Shown: positions 34,446 through 42,784 of the stretch, in pieces | How the letters are laid out: every line of letters begins with the position of its first letter | Numbering within the stretch: position 1 is the stretch's first letter | NCBI GenBank assembly: GCA_902784615.1 | Contig: CACZVN010000004.1 | Location: forward strand, 35,620-99,619 | DNA from: an uncultured Prevotellaceae bacterium | GTDB taxonomy: Bacteria; Bacteroidota; Bacteroidia; Bacteroidales; Bacteroidaceae | DNA length: 64,000 nt | Direction: 5' to 3' | Translations under genes and position numbers: made by a program | Notes under the pieces: model-generated | Told to the model about the DNA's origin: nothing | Seen by the model: only the letters and a program-made list of their open reading frames with translations | The model's database searches: none

Positions 34446-36443
34446 GTGAACAGGAAAGTGTCTCTTACCCTTAAGATTCTCGGTGGCATTGTTGGTGTTA
34501 TCGTGTTGTTGCTGCTGGCAGCGGCCATCTTGTTGAATACGCATGCTGTCCAGAACAAACTGCTGGGCATAGCGACACAACGACTGGAGGAGAAACTCCA
34601 GACGCATGTGAGTATCGAGGATTTGAGCGTGAATGTGTTTACACAGGATATAAACCTGAAAGGTCTTGAGGTGGAGGACCAGCAACAGCAGAAGATGCTG
34701 GAGTTGGAACGTCTGTCTGTAAACCTGGATCTTTGGGCACTTCTGGGTAAGAAACTGATGATATCAAAGGCAGATGTTGAGGGCGTAAATGCCAAACTCT
34801 ATCAGACAGAGGATAGTGTGCCCAACTATCAGTTTATCCTTGATGCTTTCAAGAGCGACAAGTCAAAACAGGAGAAGTCCAAAGAGGAAGCAGAGAAGAA
34901 AAAGGAGCCTTTCTCACTGGATATCCGTCATGTAAAACTTGCCAAGGTAAATGTTCAGTATGATGAGAACATGATTAAGTTGGATGAGGTGAGTTATGAT
35001 AATGGATGGATTGGAAATCCTTCAGGAACACTAAAAGGATTGCAAGGTAAGTGGGAGTTGCAGACAAAGAAAGGACCTCAGACCGCGATGTTTAGTCTGG
35101 GTTCGATTTTGTTTAACGAAACCAAAGGGGTGTATGGCTTGGAAATAGGAACCCTGCACTTTATTCTCGACAACCATCAGCCTCGCAAGAATACCGGCAA
35201 GCCCCATCGCGGTTGGTTCGATGTGGGGCATTTCGATGTGATAGCGGACTTAAAGCTGACGATTGACTATCTCAATAAAGACTCCGTGCATGCAGCACTG
35301 ACGGATTTTGTGGCCAAGGATTCCCTGACGGGCTTCAATGTCAAGGACTTGCGATTCGCTGTAGGAGCCACTAAACAGAGAGCGAAGCTAAAAGATATCG
35401 TCGTTCAGCAAGAGAGTACAATCCTGAAGTTCGACAGTGCCTCTGTCGTACTACCCAGCAAGAAGGAAGGACGGAAGTTCTCGTTCCAGACCTCTCTCAT
35501 CAAAGGCAAAACACAACTGAAAGACATCTCTCGTCCTTTCGCACCAGTACTGAGAAACTTTACGATGCCTCTCGAACTGAGTGTGTTGTTCAGCGGCACC
35601 GACTCAGCGTTGGCATTTAGAAACATCGAAGTGCATACGCCTGATCAGCGACTGAAGATTAATGCCTTTGGAGATATCTCAGGACTGAAGAAGAAAGAGG
35701 ATCTGAACGTACATTTCCATGTAAACAAGATGACGGCCAAGGGTAAGGTGAAGCAGGAGATTATCAACCAGTTCAAAGGCAAGAAGATGATGATGAAACA
35801 GTTGGATGCACTGGGTGACCTTACGCTTATGGGCAACATCAACGTCTTCTATCGTCGTGAGGCTTTCGATGGGAACGTGAAATCTGCTGTTGGAGGATTA
35901 AGTTTCAATTTCGCCATCAACGAGAACACTAAATACCTGACAGGTCATGCTGAGACAAAGTCACTCCATCTGGGCCAGGTGTTGAACATGAAAGATATTG
36001 GTAAGGTAGGATTTAGTGGCAACTTTAAGATCGACATTGATAAGAAGCGTACTGCTCGTATGCGCAAACAGACAGGTGGCAAGTTACCTTTCGGTGATGT
36101 AAATGCAACGCTTTATGAGGTCAACTACAAGAAAATCAAGATCAAAGACCTGTTGGTGGACATTAAGTGTAAAGGTGGTTTCGTAGAGGGTAATATCAGC
36201 CAAAAGAACAAGGGACTTGACTGGGCTTGTGATTTCTCTTTCACCGATATTGACAAACTGAGTAACATCAAGATCAAACCCAAGGTCAAGGTGAAGTTCA
36301 AGGATATCTTCAAGAAGAAGGATAAGAAGGACAAAACTTCAGAAGACCAGAAACAAGTTCAGAATGAAGAACCCAAGAAGAAAAGCAGTGGTTCTAAACT
36401 GAAGAATCTTTTTAAGAAAAAGGATAAGAAAGCTAGTGAGTAG
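34446..36443 (+). CDS. AsmA-family inner-membrane protein
   Basis: The protein has 665 residues. It starts with GTG, as no ATG in frame lies between the promoter and the membrane helix (about 9-31, LGGIVGVIVLLLLAAAILL). The following periplasmic part begins as AsmA proteins do (AVQNKLLGIATQRLEEKL, VSIEDLSVNVFTQDINLKGL) and is rich in repetitive beta strands (RHVKLAKVNVQY, KSADVEG-like SKADVEGVN). The last 70 residues are Lys-rich (KKKDKKDKTSEDQKQ and KNLFKKKDKKASE). AsmA-like proteins are thought to move or organise lipids between membranes. It is convergent with and overlaps the DHHW gene by 11 bases. Confidence 0.82.
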   Translation: MNRKVSLTLKILGGIVGVIVLLLLAAAILLNTHAVQNKLLGIATQRLEEKLQTHVSIEDLSVNVFTQDINLKGLEVEDQQQQKMLELERLSVNLDLWALLGKKLMISKADVEGVNAKLYQTEDSVPNYQFILDAFKSDKSKQEKSKEEAEKKKEPFSLDIRHVKLAKVNVQYDENMIKLDEVSYDNGWIGNPSGTLKGLQGKWELQTKKGPQTAMFSLGSILFNETKGVYGLEIGTLHFILDNHQPRKNTGKPHRGWFDVGHFDVIADLKLTIDYLNKDSVHAALTDFVAKDSLTGFNVKDLRFAVGATKQRAKLKDIVVQQESTILKFDSASVVLPSKKEGRKFSFQTSLIKGKTQLKDISRPFAPVLRNFTMPLELSVLFSGTDSALAFRNIEVHTPDQRLKINAFGDISGLKKKEDLNVHFHVNKMTAKGKVKQEIINQFKGKKMMMKQLDALGDLTLMGNINVFYRREAFDGNVKSAVGGLSFNFAINENTKYLTGHAETKSLHLGQVLNMKDIGKVGFSGNFKIDIDKKRTARMRKQTGGKLPFGDVNATLYEVNYKKIKIKDLLVDIKCKGGFVEGNISQKNKGLDWACDFSFTDIDKLSNIKIKPKVKVKFKDIFKKKDKKDKTSEDQKQVQNEEPKKKSSGSKLKNLFKKKDKKASE

Positions 36444-37905
36444 CCATGGAGTCTGCTGGAGTATTGGCAGGAACTTTAGTTGCAGGGATGCTATCTCTGA
36501 TATTCGCTTTCTTTTGTGAACTACTGTCTGTGGCATGGCTGACTGGCTTATGGATACCGTTGGTCTGGGTCAGGAACTTCACGTAATTCGAATAAGTATG
36601 CCTGGAGTAGGCCTTGAAGATGTTGTTGGCAAAGAGAATGTCCGTGATATGGTTCTCATTGACGTAATCCACCATATTCATTGTGAAGTAACGTGAGTCG
36701 ATGACGTAGATATCCTCGAAGGAATAGAAGAGATAGCCTGGTAGGGCATTGCCGAAACTGTCCTTGAGGATCATCAGCCGGCGTCCGTTGTGAGTAGAGG
36801 TCTTCACATGGGTGATTCTCGTATCACTGCCCATAAAGGTACAGTAGGCACCACCGCTGCCATCCTTGTACTTATAGAAGAAGATGCTCTTGTAGGGCCG
36901 TCCCATGCCGATGACACGGTAGTCCTTGTCGATGGTATAGTCGATATAGGTTGTCGTGTAGGTCACGTCACGCGGCACGTAATAGACGAAGTCCTCTGGG
37001 GCCTCCTTGACGGCGATATCCTTCGAGTAGCCGTACATACTGCCGACATACCCGTGAACCACCTTACGGTCATAACTCGACAAGTCGCGGAAGGGTACGC
37101 CAGCCACCTGCGCGAACTTCTCGGCGGCATAGTAGGCTCCAAGGGGTGCCCAGTGGTGGTCGGTGCGCAGGAAGATGTCTTCACCGGCGTGTTTGCCAAG
37201 TGTCTCATAGATATCCACGGGTTTCACGTCGGGCGAGAGGTGACGGATCACATTGTCGATAGTGGGGCGCTGCGGGTTGGTGCGCTTGCGCATCTTCTCC
37301 GGACAGTAGTATTCCACGGAGGTGGGGATGACCATGCAATAGACATGCACGTCGGGGAAGGTCTCCTTGTATTTGTTGGCGGCCTCGGCATAGCCTGTGC
37401 AGCCCTTGCCAGACCCGCCGTAGGCCATCAGGGCGCGCACGTTTTCCCCAGAGCCTACGATGATAATGCCTGCATTCGCGATCTTGGCATTCTCGTCAGC
37501 GGTGATATGATTCTCGTAGTTGTAAGTCGAGTCTGCCAGATTATCTAAATCTTCTTGGTCTGCTGGTTCTCCTACTTCTGCCAGGTCTTCCAGATCATCA
37601 GAGGTGTCTGGCTCGGCAGCGTGGAAGGTGATATGCTCCTCGCCAGTATCCAGGCGGATGAGATCTTTCACCTGCATGCTGAGCCACATGAAACGGTCGC
37701 GGAAGGGTTCGCTGTCGCTGAACCACGATGATACCTCACTGGTGAAAGAGCCGTCGAACAGTTTTTCTGGTGTGAACTCCGGGAATATAGCCAGTTCGCG
37801 CTTCTCCAACTCAGAGAAGGTACTGCGCGGGAAGGTGTTGAACACCACCGCGAAGGCTGTGAACAGCAGACCGAAGAGGGCGATATAGGCTTTACTGAAT
37901 CTCAT
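36433..37905 (-). CDS. DHHW-family protein (AlgX/AlgJ-like), first of two
   Basis: The protein has 490 residues from the ATG at 37905; a GTG-type upstream start would lie within the preceding gene. An N-terminal membrane anchor (about 6-24) is followed by KRELAIFPEFTPEKLFDGSF and an acidic insert (about 115-150). The SGNH-like core carries GSGENVRALMAYGG, FLRTDHHWAPLGAYYAAEKF (the DHHW motif) and MILKDSFGNALPGYLFYSFED. Relatives take part in O-acetylation of exported polysaccharides with an MBOAT partner. It overlaps the second DHHW gene by 14 bases. The acidic insert and membrane anchor distinguish it from its tandem paralogue. Confidence 0.85.
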   Translation of the reverse strand: MRFSKAYIALFGLLFTAFAVVFNTFPRSTFSELEKRELAIFPEFTPEKLFDGSFTSEVSSWFSDSEPFRDRFMWLSMQVKDLIRLDTGEEHITFHAAEPDTSDDLEDLAEVGEPADQEDLDNLADSTYNYENHITADENAKIANAGIIIVGSGENVRALMAYGGSGKGCTGYAEAANKYKETFPDVHVYCMVIPTSVEYYCPEKMRKRTNPQRPTIDNVIRHLSPDVKPVDIYETLGKHAGEDIFLRTDHHWAPLGAYYAAEKFAQVAGVPFRDLSSYDRKVVHGYVGSMYGYSKDIAVKEAPEDFVYYVPRDVTYTTTYIDYTIDKDYRVIGMGRPYKSIFFYKYKDGSGGAYCTFMGSDTRITHVKTSTHNGRRLMILKDSFGNALPGYLFYSFEDIYVIDSRYFTMNMVDYVNENHITDILFANNIFKAYSRHTYSNYVKFLTQTNGIHKPVSHATDSSSQKKANIRDSIPATKVPANTPADSMATH

Positions 37906-38941
37906 GGCTGTTGGTTCGTTTTTGGGTGAGATAACGCTCATAGGCCTGTACGGTCTTCGGGGATGAGGCGTGGATCAGGTTGTTGGCAAAGAGGATGTCC
38001 GTGATGCCGTGAGTCTTCACGAAGTCGATCATGTTCTGCAGGAAATAGCGGCAATCCACGACATGGATCTCTTCAAACGAAGAGAAGAGGTTCGACGGCA
38101 GGGCATTGCCGTAACTGTCCTTGAGTATGAGCAGCCGACGGCCGTTTCTAATCTGTGTGACGACACTCGTGGTATTCAAGTCGCCCCCCATGAACACGCA
38201 GTAGGCGGCACTGTTGCCATCCTCGTAGTCGCGGAAGAAACTGAAGGACTCCGGTTCACTGGCGGTAAGCCAACTGATCGTTCGGCGATGTCTCTTACGA
38301 CCGACTCGCTTCGACACCTTTTTATATATAATACGCGTGGCGGAGTAGTTGATGTCGCGCGGCACGTAATAGACAAAGTCCTCTGGCGCCTCCTTGACGG
38401 CCCTGTCACGGGAGAAGGTCCACATGCTACCCACATAGTCGTGGATAACACGTGGCTCGTAGTCCGACAGGTCCTTGAAATCCACGTCGGCCACCTTGGC
38501 GAATGTCTGGGCGGCATAATAGGCGCCAAGCGGGGCCCAGTGATGATCCGTACGGGAGTAGATGGGTTCTTCCACATGGGCTTGCAGGGTATCGAAGATC
38601 TCTACGGGTTTGACGTCAGCCGATAGTTGGGAGAGGATATTCCTGATGGCAGGGAGTTCAGCATCTGTCCATGCCTGAGCTGTGTCAGGACAATAGAAGG
38701 CCACGGCATTAGGGATCACCATGCAATAGACGTTCGCTTCGGGGAACATGCGCTTATATTTGTTCACGATGCCAGCGTATGCCGTACCATTCTCATAGTT
38801 GGCCTTGTAGGGTTCGATGGCGCGAACGGTTTTCCCCGTATCGACGAGGATAATGCCACTGCGCACACGACGTACGGGCTGTGCCGTCATCAACAGAGTG
38901 ACGGAGAGCAACAGGAGGATGGTCGGTATATATCGTTTCAT
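37892..38941 (-). CDS. DHHW-family protein, second of two
   Basis: The protein has 349 residues. The signal peptide ends near TAQPV (residue 20). The core matches the neighbour: SGIILVDTGKTVRAIEPY, VYCMVIPNAVAFYCP, IYSRTDHHWAPLGAYYAAQ, KEAPEDFVYYVPRDINY and RRLLILKDSYGNALPSNLF. It lacks the N-terminal anchor and acidic insert, so the pair is a tandem duplication that has specialised into an anchored and a secreted form. It lies 12 bases after the MBOAT gene. Probable role: periplasmic acetyl transfer to a glycan, inferred from context. Confidence 0.85.
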   Translation of the reverse strand: MKRYIPTILLLLSVTLLMTAQPVRRVRSGIILVDTGKTVRAIEPYKANYENGTAYAGIVNKYKRMFPEANVYCMVIPNAVAFYCPDTAQAWTDAELPAIRNILSQLSADVKPVEIFDTLQAHVEEPIYSRTDHHWAPLGAYYAAQTFAKVADVDFKDLSDYEPRVIHDYVGSMWTFSRDRAVKEAPEDFVYYVPRDINYSATRIIYKKVSKRVGRKRHRRTISWLTASEPESFSFFRDYEDGNSAAYCVFMGGDLNTTSVVTQIRNGRRLLILKDSYGNALPSNLFSSFEEIHVVDCRYFLQNMIDFVKTHGITDILFANNLIHASSPKTVQAYERYLTQKRTNSHEIQ

Positions 38942-38953
38942 GTTCTGAATCGG

Positions 38954-40402
38954 TTAGAATCGGGTGTAGATAAACGCGTTGTTGGTGGCTCCTACCAGCA
39001 GGGACACACTGAGCACGAGGAGCACGACGGAGAGGATGAGTCTTGTGCAGAAGACGATGGTCTCGCGCATGGCACTGCCTTCAGAGGTACATAGTTGCAG
39101 CATATTGAAAGCAAAACTGCGGAGCGGCATACAGAACAACAGACTGACGACCCACAGCCAACAGTTGTCTGTCAAGGCCGTGATGGTCACGAAGTCATGG
39201 AGCGTGCCCGTCTGTCCGAAGGCGGTCTCGAAGAAATGTATCATCCGACTGCTGTCGTCGAAATAGAAGATACCCCAGCCGATGACCACCAGTGCCAGAC
39301 TGTAGAGGTGGAGCAGGGGAGCGGGAATATATTTCTGTACGCGCAGGAGCGTGTATTTCTCCAGTGTCACGATGAGGCCGAAATAGACACCCCAGATGAT
39401 GAAGTTCCAACTGGCCCCGTGCCACATGCCCGTGAGGAACCACACCACGAGGATGTTCAGCGCCTGATGTTGGCGGTTGCCACCCATGGGAATATAGACG
39501 TAGTCGCGGAAGAAACTGCCGAGTGAGATATGCCAGCGTCGCCAGAAGTCAGTGATGGAGTTGCAGCAATAGGGGTGACGGAAGTTCTCGTTGAAGTGGA
39601 AGCCCATGCAGCGTCCTAAGCCTATGGCCATATCCGAGTAACCTGAGAAGTCGAAATAGATCTGTAGGGTAAAGGCGATGATACCCACCCAGGCCCCGGA
39701 GGTCGTCAGATCCTGCATCCCACCAGCCAGGAACTGGTCGGAGATCTCCGAGAGTTGGTTAGCAAGGATCACCTTCTTGCCCAGTCCGATCATGAAACGG
39801 TAGATGCCGTCGGCTAGGTCACGGGAGGTGACGTGGCGGTCGCTGATCTCCCGTGCCACCGTGTTGTAGCGCACGATAGGACCCGCGATGAGTTGTGGGA
39901 ACATGGAGATATACAGCAACAGGTTACCGAAGCGGTGCTGGGCCGGTGCCTCCCCACGATACACATCAATCAGGTAGGAGATGGATTGGAACGTATAGAA
40001 ACTGATACCTATCGGCAGGGAGATCTTCGGGTCAGCCACAGGGATACCGATGGCCGTCAGTTGTTGGGCGAAGAAACTCAGGTATTTGAAGGTGCTGAGG
40101 ATGAGGATATTCCCCGTCAGTCCCGCGATGAGTGCCCAGCGGCGTGCTCCTCCCGACAGACGGTCGATACCAAGTCCTGCCAAGTAGTTCACCAATACGC
40201 AGAACAGCATCAGGAACACATAAACCGGCTCACCCCAGGCATAGAAGATCAACGAGAAGAGCACAAGAACCGTGTTCTGCAACGTATGGCTGCGCTGTAA
40301 GGATCCTGCAGACAACTGCCTGTCAAACCACGTGCCTACCAGATAGCACAGGGCGAAGGCAGGCAGGAAGACGAAGAGGAAAAACAGGTCTGAGAATACC
40401 AT
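38954..40402 (-). CDS. MBOAT-family O-acyltransferase (AlgI/DltB-like)
   Basis: The protein has 482 residues with about eleven membrane helices. Family motifs are FYAWGEPVYVFLML near the N-terminus, FPQLIAGPIVRYNTVA, FSGYSDMAIGLGRCMGFHFNENF, TDFWRRWHISLGSFFRDYVYIPMGGN and the catalytic-His region LTGMWHGASWNFIIWGVYFG. It should carry acetyl groups across the inner membrane for the DHHW proteins. It is 6 bases after the SGNH gene and 12 before the DHHW genes. Confidence 0.92.
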   Translation of the reverse strand: MVFSDLFFLFVFLPAFALCYLVGTWFDRQLSAGSLQRSHTLQNTVLVLFSLIFYAWGEPVYVFLMLFCVLVNYLAGLGIDRLSGGARRWALIAGLTGNILILSTFKYLSFFAQQLTAIGIPVADPKISLPIGISFYTFQSISYLIDVYRGEAPAQHRFGNLLLYISMFPQLIAGPIVRYNTVAREISDRHVTSRDLADGIYRFMIGLGKKVILANQLSEISDQFLAGGMQDLTTSGAWVGIIAFTLQIYFDFSGYSDMAIGLGRCMGFHFNENFRHPYCCNSITDFWRRWHISLGSFFRDYVYIPMGGNRQHQALNILVVWFLTGMWHGASWNFIIWGVYFGLIVTLEKYTLLRVQKYIPAPLLHLYSLALVVIGWGIFYFDDSSRMIHFFETAFGQTGTLHDFVTITALTDNCWLWVVSLLFCMPLRSFAFNMLQLCTSEGSAMRETIVFCTRLILSVVLLVLSVSLLVGATNNAFIYTRF

Positions 40403-40408
40403 GGTTGT

Positions 40409-41212
40409 CTATTTCGTTGATGGTTGCAGGAGGTTGGCTATTTGCTGGGCGATGAATGTCCCTACCAGTCGGGCTCCCTGTTCTGATGTATGGGTGCCGT
40501 CAATGGTGAAATGGTGTTTCACTTTCTCCTTGGTGGCATCGATGCCGCCATTCTTATCCAGCCGGATCACGCTGAGGCCCATCCGTCGTCCGCAGTCCTC
40601 GATGATGTCGCTGGCTTTGGTGATGTTCTCTGTGCCTGCTGCCACCGACTGCAATGGGGTGAGCAGGATGATCCGTGCCTCGGGATAGGCGGCCTTCAGC
40701 AATTCACAGCCGTAGCATACGGATTCTGCCAAGGTGAGAACCTCATGAACAGGACGGTCCGTAATCTTGCAACAGTCTGTGGAGCAGGCTTTACAGACAG
40801 ACTCCGACAGTGCCTTGGGTCTGGCTTTCGTAAACCAGGCGTCATTGGTACCCGCCAGGATCAGAATGAGTTGGGGCGTATGTTGAATGCCGCTATCGAT
40901 GGCTTCCTGCAAACGGCAGATCTGGTTGTAGATCACGTTATCGTTGCCTAATACCTCTATATTCTCCAAGGTGTTCCTGTGTGTCTGCGGGGTGTTCGTC
41001 CATGTGGCACCGCTGCGGGCATAGCTTTTACAAGTTGTAGGTCGTAAGGCATCCTTAAACCACTTGTTCCACCCTTGCGGCTGGTCGCAGTCGTCACCGC
41101 CAATCCATGTGTTCGAGTCGCCGAGGATGACGACGTGCGGGGGCACTTCGGCTCCCGCCGATAGCCATGAAAAAGCGGTGAAGATCAGGACAAGGATGGT
41201 TCGTCTGTACAT
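40409..41212 (-). CDS. SGNH/GDSL hydrolase, periplasmic
   Basis: The protein has 267 residues from the ATG at 41212 (MYRRTILVLIF); an upstream TTG at 41224 is too close to the promoter. Signal peptide about 1-21. Block I is VVILGDSNTWIGG (Ser33), block III LILAGTNDAW, and the C-terminal Asp-His pair is in TIDGTHTSEQG. Residues about 142-170 are unusually rich in cysteine (VCKACSTDCCK, CYGC), perhaps disulfide-bonded. As first gene of the O-acetylation operon it is probably an acetyl-esterase or acetyltransferase acting on the same glycan. Confidence 0.85.
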   Translation of the reverse strand: MYRRTILVLIFTAFSWLSAGAEVPPHVVILGDSNTWIGGDDCDQPQGWNKWFKDALRPTTCKSYARSGATWTNTPQTHRNTLENIEVLGNDNVIYNQICRLQEAIDSGIQHTPQLILILAGTNDAWFTKARPKALSESVCKACSTDCCKITDRPVHEVLTLAESVCYGCELLKAAYPEARIILLTPLQSVAAGTENITKASDIIEDCGRRMGLSVIRLDKNGGIDATKEKVKHHFTIDGTHTSEQGARLVGTFIAQQIANLLQPSTK

Positions 41213-41232
41213 GAATGGTTTCAATTTGGCTG

Positions 41233-41240
41233 CAAAGATA
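41233..41240 (-). promoter_or_regulatory. Promoter of the O-acetylation operon
   Basis: On the minus strand this is TATCTTTG followed by CAGCC. The predicted leader is about 17 bases before the ATG at 41212. Confidence 0.65.
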
Positions 41241-41258
41241 CAACTAATATCTGAAAAT

Positions 41259-41363
41259 GTTCCTACGGAGCCTCCAAATTTTTCTGTGGTGGCTCCAAAT
41301 ATTTCTGCGGGGCCTCCAAATTCTTCTGCGGGGCCTCCAAATTCTTCTGCGGAGCCTCCGTTT
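41259..41363. repeat. Five tandem 21-bp repeats
   Basis: Units start at 41259, 41280, 41301, 41322 and 41343, each ending near GCCTCCAAAT and carrying TTCTGCGG. Units 3 and 4 are nearly identical; the outer ones have drifted. The length is a multiple of three and one plus-strand frame is open (PPNSSAG-type units), but no start, promoter or function supports a gene. It lies just upstream of the O-acetylation promoter. An inverted repeat AATTCTC/GAGAATT (41369-41384) follows. Confidence 0.85.
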
Positions 41364-41434
41364 GGATGAATTCTCTCGAGAATTGGATGCTTTCTTACGC
41401 GCGCGTAGGCGAGTAGTTGTCTTACTCACTTTTT

Positions 41435-41507
41435 AACCCGCTCATCCCGCCTATCCCGCACGTAAGATTTTTTACCTCCAGTGTGGGATAGGCGGGATGA
41501 GCGGGTT
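41435..41507. repeat. Very long hairpin built from CCCGC words
   Basis: Arm 41435-41461 and arm 41481-41507 match at 26 of 27 positions around a 19-base loop. Each arm repeats CCCGC every 9 bases (CCCGCTCAT, CCCGCCTAT, CCCGCACGT). On the plus strand T5 follows after GGTTG, but no plus-strand gene needs a terminator here. Both flanking genes are leftward, and on the minus strand the stem is followed by A, not T. It is more like a mobile or structural repeat than a terminator. The 41213-41563 gap otherwise holds no gene that I can support. Confidence 0.85.
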
Positions 41508-41563
41508 GTTTTTGACTTTGCCTACTATCGCGCCCGCGTGCGATGTCACAGTGTCCCCCATTG

Positions 41564-42667
41564 TCAACACAAGGATGCTTTCAGTATTGAGGTAATTCGC
41601 TTGATCTCCTCGTTTGTTAGCGACGGGTACATCGGGAGGGAGAAGATTTCCTTGGCGGCAGCCTCCGTCTCTGGCAGGTCGCCAATCTTCCAACCCAGAT
41701 ACTGATAGGCTTTCATCGTGTGGATGGGCCAGGGGTAGCTGATATTCACGTGGATATCGTTCTCGCGCAGTTTTTTGACGATTTCATCGCGATTTGGATG
41801 GCGTACCACGTAAAGGTAATAGGCATGGCGACCGTAGGGCGCTTCCTTGGGAAGCATGAGTCCGGTGCCTGCCAGAGCCTCCTGATACATGGCGGCGATC
41901 TCTCGGCGACGATGGATATACTGCTCAATCTTTGGCAGTTTGGTCAGTAGGATGGCGGCCTGAATCTCGTCCAGACGGGAGTTGTAACCATGTTCGGTGG
42001 CGTAGTAGGTCTTCTCAGTCCCATAGAAACGCAGTCGACGGAGTCGTTGAGCCAATGTTTCATCGTTGGTGTTCACCATACCACCGTCGCCGTATGCACC
42101 GAGGATCTTGGTAGGATAAAAAGACGTGGTAGAAATGTCGCCCATACTCCCGGCCTTCCTGCCTCCGTATTCGGCTCCATGAGCCTGAGCGCAATCCTCA
42201 ACCACGTACAGATGATGCCTTTTGGCGATGTCGAGTAGGGGATCCATATCGACGCACTGGCCGTAGAGGTGAACGGGTAGGATCGCCTTCGTCTTCGGCG
42301 TGATGGTTGCCTCAACCTTCGTCACGTCCATCAGGTAGGTCTCTGGGCCGATATCCACGAACACGGGTGTGGCGCCTGCGGTGACGATGGCCGATACCGT
42401 GGGGATGGCCGTATTCGAGACGGTGATCACCTCGTCGCCTTCTCCAATTCCTAAGGCTTTAAGTGCCAGTGTGATGGCGTTGGTGCCGTTGTCACAACCT
42501 ACACCATACTTTACACCGATATAGTCACTATAGGCTTGCTCGAAATCTCTGACTTTCTGTCCGAGAATCAGTGTACCCGACTCAAAGACCTCTGTCACAG
42601 CCTTCAGGAGTTCCTCCTTGGTTTCGGCATACTCTTTCAGGTAGCCCCAAACATTGATACTCTCCAT
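41564..42667 (-). CDS. DegT/DnrJ/EryC1/StrS sugar aminotransferase
   Basis: The protein has 367 residues. A PLP-dependent type I fold enzyme transferring an amino group to a nucleotide-linked keto sugar. PLP Lys187 is in TTSFYPTKILGAYGDGG; VGCDNGTNAITLAL, LPVHLYGQCVDMDPLL and VVEDCAQAHGAEY form the cofactor pocket. NVWGYLKEYAETKEELL at the start is typical. It probably supplies an amino sugar for surface glycan or lipopolysaccharide, possibly linked to the O-acetylation operon downstream on the same strand. Own promoter at 42729-42736. Confidence 0.92.
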   Translation of the reverse strand: MESINVWGYLKEYAETKEELLKAVTEVFESGTLILGQKVRDFEQAYSDYIGVKYGVGCDNGTNAITLALKALGIGEGDEVITVSNTAIPTVSAIVTAGATPVFVDIGPETYLMDVTKVEATITPKTKAILPVHLYGQCVDMDPLLDIAKRHHLYVVEDCAQAHGAEYGGRKAGSMGDISTTSFYPTKILGAYGDGGMVNTNDETLAQRLRRLRFYGTEKTYYATEHGYNSRLDEIQAAILLTKLPKIEQYIHRRREIAAMYQEALAGTGLMLPKEAPYGRHAYYLYVVRHPNRDEIVKKLRENDIHVNISYPWPIHTMKAYQYLGWKIGDLPETEAAAKEIFSLPMYPSLTNEEIKRITSILKASLC

Positions 42668-42728
42668 CTTTTATCTTATTATTCGCTTATTTGCAGGATT
42701 TGACGGTCTCGGATATTCATTTTCGCTG

Positions 42729-42736
42729 CAAAGTTA
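42729..42736 (-). promoter_or_regulatory. Promoter of the aminotransferase gene
   Basis: On the minus strand TAACTTTG followed by CAGCG. The predicted leader is about 58 bases. It is back to back with the argS promoter, with 21 bases between the two boxes. Confidence 0.65.
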
Positions 42737-42757
42737 CGCTTTTTATTTTATTTTTCG

Positions 42758-42765
42758 TACCTTTG
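42758..42765 (+). promoter_or_regulatory. argS promoter
   Basis: TACCTTTG followed by CAGCC. The predicted leader is about 16 bases. The upstream region is T-rich. Confidence 0.7.
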
Positions 42766-42784
42766 CAGCCAAAATTACGGAATC

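Noticed and set aside
41064-41369. Plus-strand 101-codon frame containing the PPNSSAG repeat
   Set aside because: It begins inside the SGNH gene on the other strand and the repeat itself explains the open frame; no promoter or start context.
41435-41507. Simple terminator for the aminotransferase gene
   Set aside because: On the minus strand the stem is followed by A-rich, not T-rich, sequence, and the stem is far longer than ordinary terminators.
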